Assembly: GCA_030680795.1 (NCBI GenBank) | Contig: JAUXUL010000019.1 | Location: forward strand, 1 to 64,000 | Source of the DNA: Anaerolineales bacterium | Lineage (GTDB): Bacteria > Chloroflexota > Anaerolineae > Anaerolineales > Villigracilaceae | Direction: 5' to 3' | Length of the DNA: 64,000 nt | Shown here: positions 61,352 to 64,000 of the stretch, piece by piece | Layout of the letters: the number at the start of each line of letters is the position of its first letter | Numbering within the stretch: position 1 is the stretch's first letter | Translations under genes and position numbers: made by a program | The notes under the pieces: model-generated | What the model was told of the DNA's origin: nothing | The model's database searches: none | Seen by the model: the letters and a program-made list of their open reading frames with translations, nothing else

Positions 61352-63598
61352 ATGAAACTATTACGCTGGATTAATATAATTCTGATCGTTATATTTCTCT
61401 CCGCTTGTGTTTCCAACGGGGATAGCAATCCATTTACCAACATTTTTGCCACCCCCACGCCGCTGCCGACAGCGCAGGCTCGCATCACTCCCGCGCCGGA
61501 TGCGCAGGGGGTAGTTACAGCATTTCTCCAAGCCTTACAAAAGGATGATTACGAAAGTATGTATGCCCTGCTGGCACAGTCCAGCCGCGATGCAGTTACG
61601 CTCGAAGATTTTTCCAAACGCTGGAATGATGCCTTGAACTTCATGAGCGCATCCAACATTGATTTCTCGATCATGTCATCCCAACTTGGTCCTCACAATG
61701 CCGAGGTTGGCTACAGCATTACCTATAAAACCGTCCTGGCCGGCGATATTCAACGGAGCCTGATCATGCGCCTTGCGAATGAAAATGGCGGCTGGAAAGT
61801 GCAATGGGATGACAGCTTGATCCTGCCCGAACTCGCGGGAGGCAACCAACTTGCCATGGATTATAGCGTCCCTGCCCGCGGCGACATTTATGATCGTGAA
61901 GGTCTGCCCATCGTTTCACAATCAGGCGCGTTCGCCTTCGGCATCCAAACTGATCAGATCGACCCGGACCTGCGCGGAACCCTGACAACGGAATTAGGCC
62001 TGCTATGCGGATTGGATCCTCTGGACATTGAAGACGAGATAGACGCCTCCGGACCAGGCTGGTACCTGCCCATGTGCGAAGGGACTCGCGCCGAAGCTCA
62101 GAGATTACTCTCCATCAATCCCGGCGGACTCGTGGTTGCTGACTACAATTCCAGATATTATTTCGATACAGGCCTCGCTCCACAGGCGGTTGGTTTTACC
62201 CAATTTATTACCCCAGAACAACTGAATCAATATCGCCGCCTGGGTTATAACGGCGGCGAAAAGGTGGGACAATCTGGCATCGAAAAATGGGCGGAAGATT
62301 ACCTGGCCGGGCAGCATGGTGGCACCCTGCACGTTGTGGCACCTGACGGACAGATCATTTCTACGCTTGGGCAGAGCAGCCCACAACCTGCAGACTCACT
62401 CTACCTCACCATTGACAGCAACATGCAAGCTTATGCCCAGTCGGCAATTGAGTTCTTCCGCGGCGCCATCGTCGTGATGGAAGCGGATACCGGACGCGTG
62501 ATTGCCATGGCTTCCAGCCCGGATTTTGACCCCAATTATTTTGAACCTGAAAACCCAAACAATGCCCTCGGGTTGGGCGAATTGCTGAACAGCCCGAACG
62601 ATCCGCTTCTCAACCGCGCCACACAGGGACAGTACCCGCTCGGTTCGGTATTCAAGATCATTACATTCTCTGCCGCACTCGAAAGCGGACTGTACTTGAA
62701 GGACACCACCTACGACTGCCAGTACGAATTCCAGAGACTGGATCGCCCCTTATACGACTGGACATATGAATACTGCCAGCAAGCCATTGCTCGGGGCGAA
62801 GCCTGTAACACGTCAACCACTACACCATCCGGCGTGCTCACCTTGCAGGAAGGCTTGATGCGTTCGTGCAACCCGTATTTCTGGGAGATTGGCTGGGATT
62901 TATTCACGAACTGGGACCGTGGTACTGATATTGCCAACATGGCACGCGCATTTGGGCTTGGCTCTCCCACCGGCATTGAGCAAGTCCCTGAACTCAACGG
63001 ACAAATAATAGACCCAGCCGGCCCCATAGAGGCTGTCAACCAAGCCATCGGACAGGGTGATGTGCAGGTCACGCCTTTGCAGGTGGCGAGATTCATGGCA
63101 GCAATCGCAAACGGCGGGACCTTGTACCGTCCGCAGATCGTCGAAAGGATCCAACCCGTTGATGGCGACCCGAAACTTGTCTTTCGCCCGGAAGCGAATG
63201 GCACGCTTCCCTTGCGAAGCGAGAACCTTGAAACCCTGCAGGAAGCCTTGTTCATGGTGACGAATTTCAGTCTAGGCACGGCGCGCTTTAACATTCGCGG
63301 CATACAATTTGACACGGCTGGCAAAACAGGAACCGCCGAATCCGGCAGCGGTTTGCCCCACGCATGGTTTGCGGGCTATACCTTGAATGAAGAAGCGAGA
63401 GGCAAGCCTGATATTGCCATTGCTGTGATCGTCGAGAATATCGGGCAGGGTTCCGAGTATGCCGTGCCGATCTTCCGCTACATGGTGGAAACATATTATT
63501 TTGGAAATCCGGGAAGGATCTCCTATGATTTCGGTCAAATTGGACAACCGCTTCCCACGCCCACTCCATTTGGCATCCCTGCACCGGCAGATAATTAA
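61352..63598 (+). CDS. Class B penicillin-binding protein (MecA-like NTF2 domain), lipoprotein
   Basis: 748 residues from ATG 61352, where AAAGGA is suitably placed. A lipobox IFLSAC at about 16-21 suggests lipid anchoring, unusual for PBPs, which normally have an uncleaved helix. An NTF2-like N-terminal domain (about 52-160), the PBP dimerisation domain (ARGDIYDREGLPI near 173) and a transpeptidase domain follow. Active-site motifs are SVFK (GSVFKIITF near 434), SCN (MRSCNPYFW near 505) and KTG (TAGKTGTAESG near 656). Cross-links peptidoglycan outside the membrane. Confidence 0.9.
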   Translation: MKLLRWINIILIVIFLSACVSNGDSNPFTNIFATPTPLPTAQARITPAPDAQGVVTAFLQALQKDDYESMYALLAQSSRDAVTLEDFSKRWNDALNFMSASNIDFSIMSSQLGPHNAEVGYSITYKTVLAGDIQRSLIMRLANENGGWKVQWDDSLILPELAGGNQLAMDYSVPARGDIYDREGLPIVSQSGAFAFGIQTDQIDPDLRGTLTTELGLLCGLDPLDIEDEIDASGPGWYLPMCEGTRAEAQRLLSINPGGLVVADYNSRYYFDTGLAPQAVGFTQFITPEQLNQYRRLGYNGGEKVGQSGIEKWAEDYLAGQHGGTLHVVAPDGQIISTLGQSSPQPADSLYLTIDSNMQAYAQSAIEFFRGAIVVMEADTGRVIAMASSPDFDPNYFEPENPNNALGLGELLNSPNDPLLNRATQGQYPLGSVFKIITFSAALESGLYLKDTTYDCQYEFQRLDRPLYDWTYEYCQQAIARGEACNTSTTTPSGVLTLQEGLMRSCNPYFWEIGWDLFTNWDRGTDIANMARAFGLGSPTGIEQVPELNGQIIDPAGPIEAVNQAIGQGDVQVTPLQVARFMAAIANGGTLYRPQIVERIQPVDGDPKLVFRPEANGTLPLRSENLETLQEALFMVTNFSLGTARFNIRGIQFDTAGKTGTAESGSGLPHAWFAGYTLNEEARGKPDIAIAVIVENIGQGSEYAVPIFRYMVETYYFGNPGRISYDFGQIGQPLPTPTPFGIPAPADN

Positions 63599-63607
63599 GG
63601 TGAATAT

Positions 63608-64000
63608 TTGACAAGCGAGATCACCAAACAAGGTTTGATCATCAAGGCCCAATCCGGTTTCTTTACAGTGGAAACCGGGCAGGGTCTTGTTATCTGTCAA
63701 TTGCGTGGAAAATTAAAGCGAGGCAGAGCCAAAGGTGACATTGCCGCACTTGGCGACCATGTCAGCATTACGGTTTTGGAGGATGGCAGCGGGGTCGTGG
63801 AAAACGTCGAAGAGCGCAAGCAGTCCATCGTCAGGTTGGACCCGCGGCCTCAAGGGGTGTATCAACAAGTTTTGCTGGCGAATGCCGATCAGGCCGTATT
63901 TGTCTTCGCGTGCGCGAATCCGAATCCAAAATTTAGAATGTTGGATCGTTTTCTTTTGATCACTGAAAAACAAAAGATCCCTGCGGTGATCATCGCAAAT
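63608..64000 (+). CDS. rsgA: Ribosome small-subunit-dependent GTPase RsgA, 5' part
   Basis: The first 131 residues, cut by the right edge in frame. TTG start with AGGTGA five bases upstream, nine bases after the PBP stop. OB-fold region: KQGLIIKAQSGFFTVETGQGLVICQLRGKLKRG, GDHVSITVLEDGSGVVENVEERKQSIVRLDPRPQG; then the start of the circularly permuted GTPase (ANADQAVFVFACANPNPKFRMLDRFLLITEKQKIPAVIIAN). Assists maturation of the 30S subunit. Confidence 0.9.
   Translation, partial: MTSEITKQGLIIKAQSGFFTVETGQGLVICQLRGKLKRGRAKGDIAALGDHVSITVLEDGSGVVENVEERKQSIVRLDPRPQGVYQQVLLANADQAVFVFACANPNPKFRMLDRFLLITEKQKIPAVIIAN

Overview
The window reads as a chromosomal segment of a bacterium of the phylum Chloroflexota, most likely class Anaerolineae. 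This is inferred from gene content: paired DUF2298 (Chlor_Arch_YYY) membrane proteins, an oversized SecA, a MalT/SARP-type regulator, DUF5317, and many lipoproteins with Thr/Pro-rich linkers. No rRNA, tRNA, CRISPR array or replication origin was seen. Base composition is moderately GC-rich, apart from one AT-rich gene at 44.3-47.1 kb.

Layout. 0-9 kb: housekeeping and stress genes (SMP-30-like partial, CorA, a small Cys-rich protein, sugar dehydrogenase lipoprotein, DUF1232, OsmC, NYN nuclease, HDAC-like hydrolase, zinc-ribbon membrane protein, HI0933-type flavoprotein) and a transposase remnant. 9.4-26.2 kb: a minus-strand envelope/glycan region with two DUF2298 proteins (one fused to a GT39-like half), another GT39 transferase, two methyltransferases, a GT4 transferase, MscS, a CDP-paratose-2-epimerase-like enzyme and a flippase-like membrane protein, plus a scar of a lost duplicate of the epimerase/GT4 pair. 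26.3-35.4 kb: lepA, acnA and secA. 35.6-36.7 kb: gene debris (DUF6922, RecQ tail). 36.8-43 kb: HD-GYP protein and a small operon (47-aa peptide, DUF5317, RiPP-precursor-like protein) next to a large SARP-type regulator, with a promoter carrying a perfect 12-bp tandem repeat. 43.3-47.2 kb: a defence-like island (VapBC, truncated KAP NTPase, low-GC SIR2 protein with a probable C-terminal PIN-like nuclease). 47.2-64 kb: gyrA, a polysaccharide deacetylase, SH3 lipoprotein, ComEC with a degenerate lactamase domain, plsY, VWA-FHA protein with a broken PP2C, guaA, HIT, xpt, maf, a class B penicillin-binding protein and the start of rsgA.

Two things stand out. First, the SIR2 plus PIN-like gene is a good candidate for a single-gene antiphage system. 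Second, the segment is full of small repeats: about fifteen arrays of degenerate heptamers, three-way-junction hairpin elements, TCATTGCGA palindromes and TTCGACAGG-type motifs. Many sit inside genes and are translated in frame, including in secA, acnA, guaA and gyrA. Others supply the stop codons of genes. Several plus-strand genes also appear to be leaderless, with a TANAAT box 6-7 bases before the start codon.
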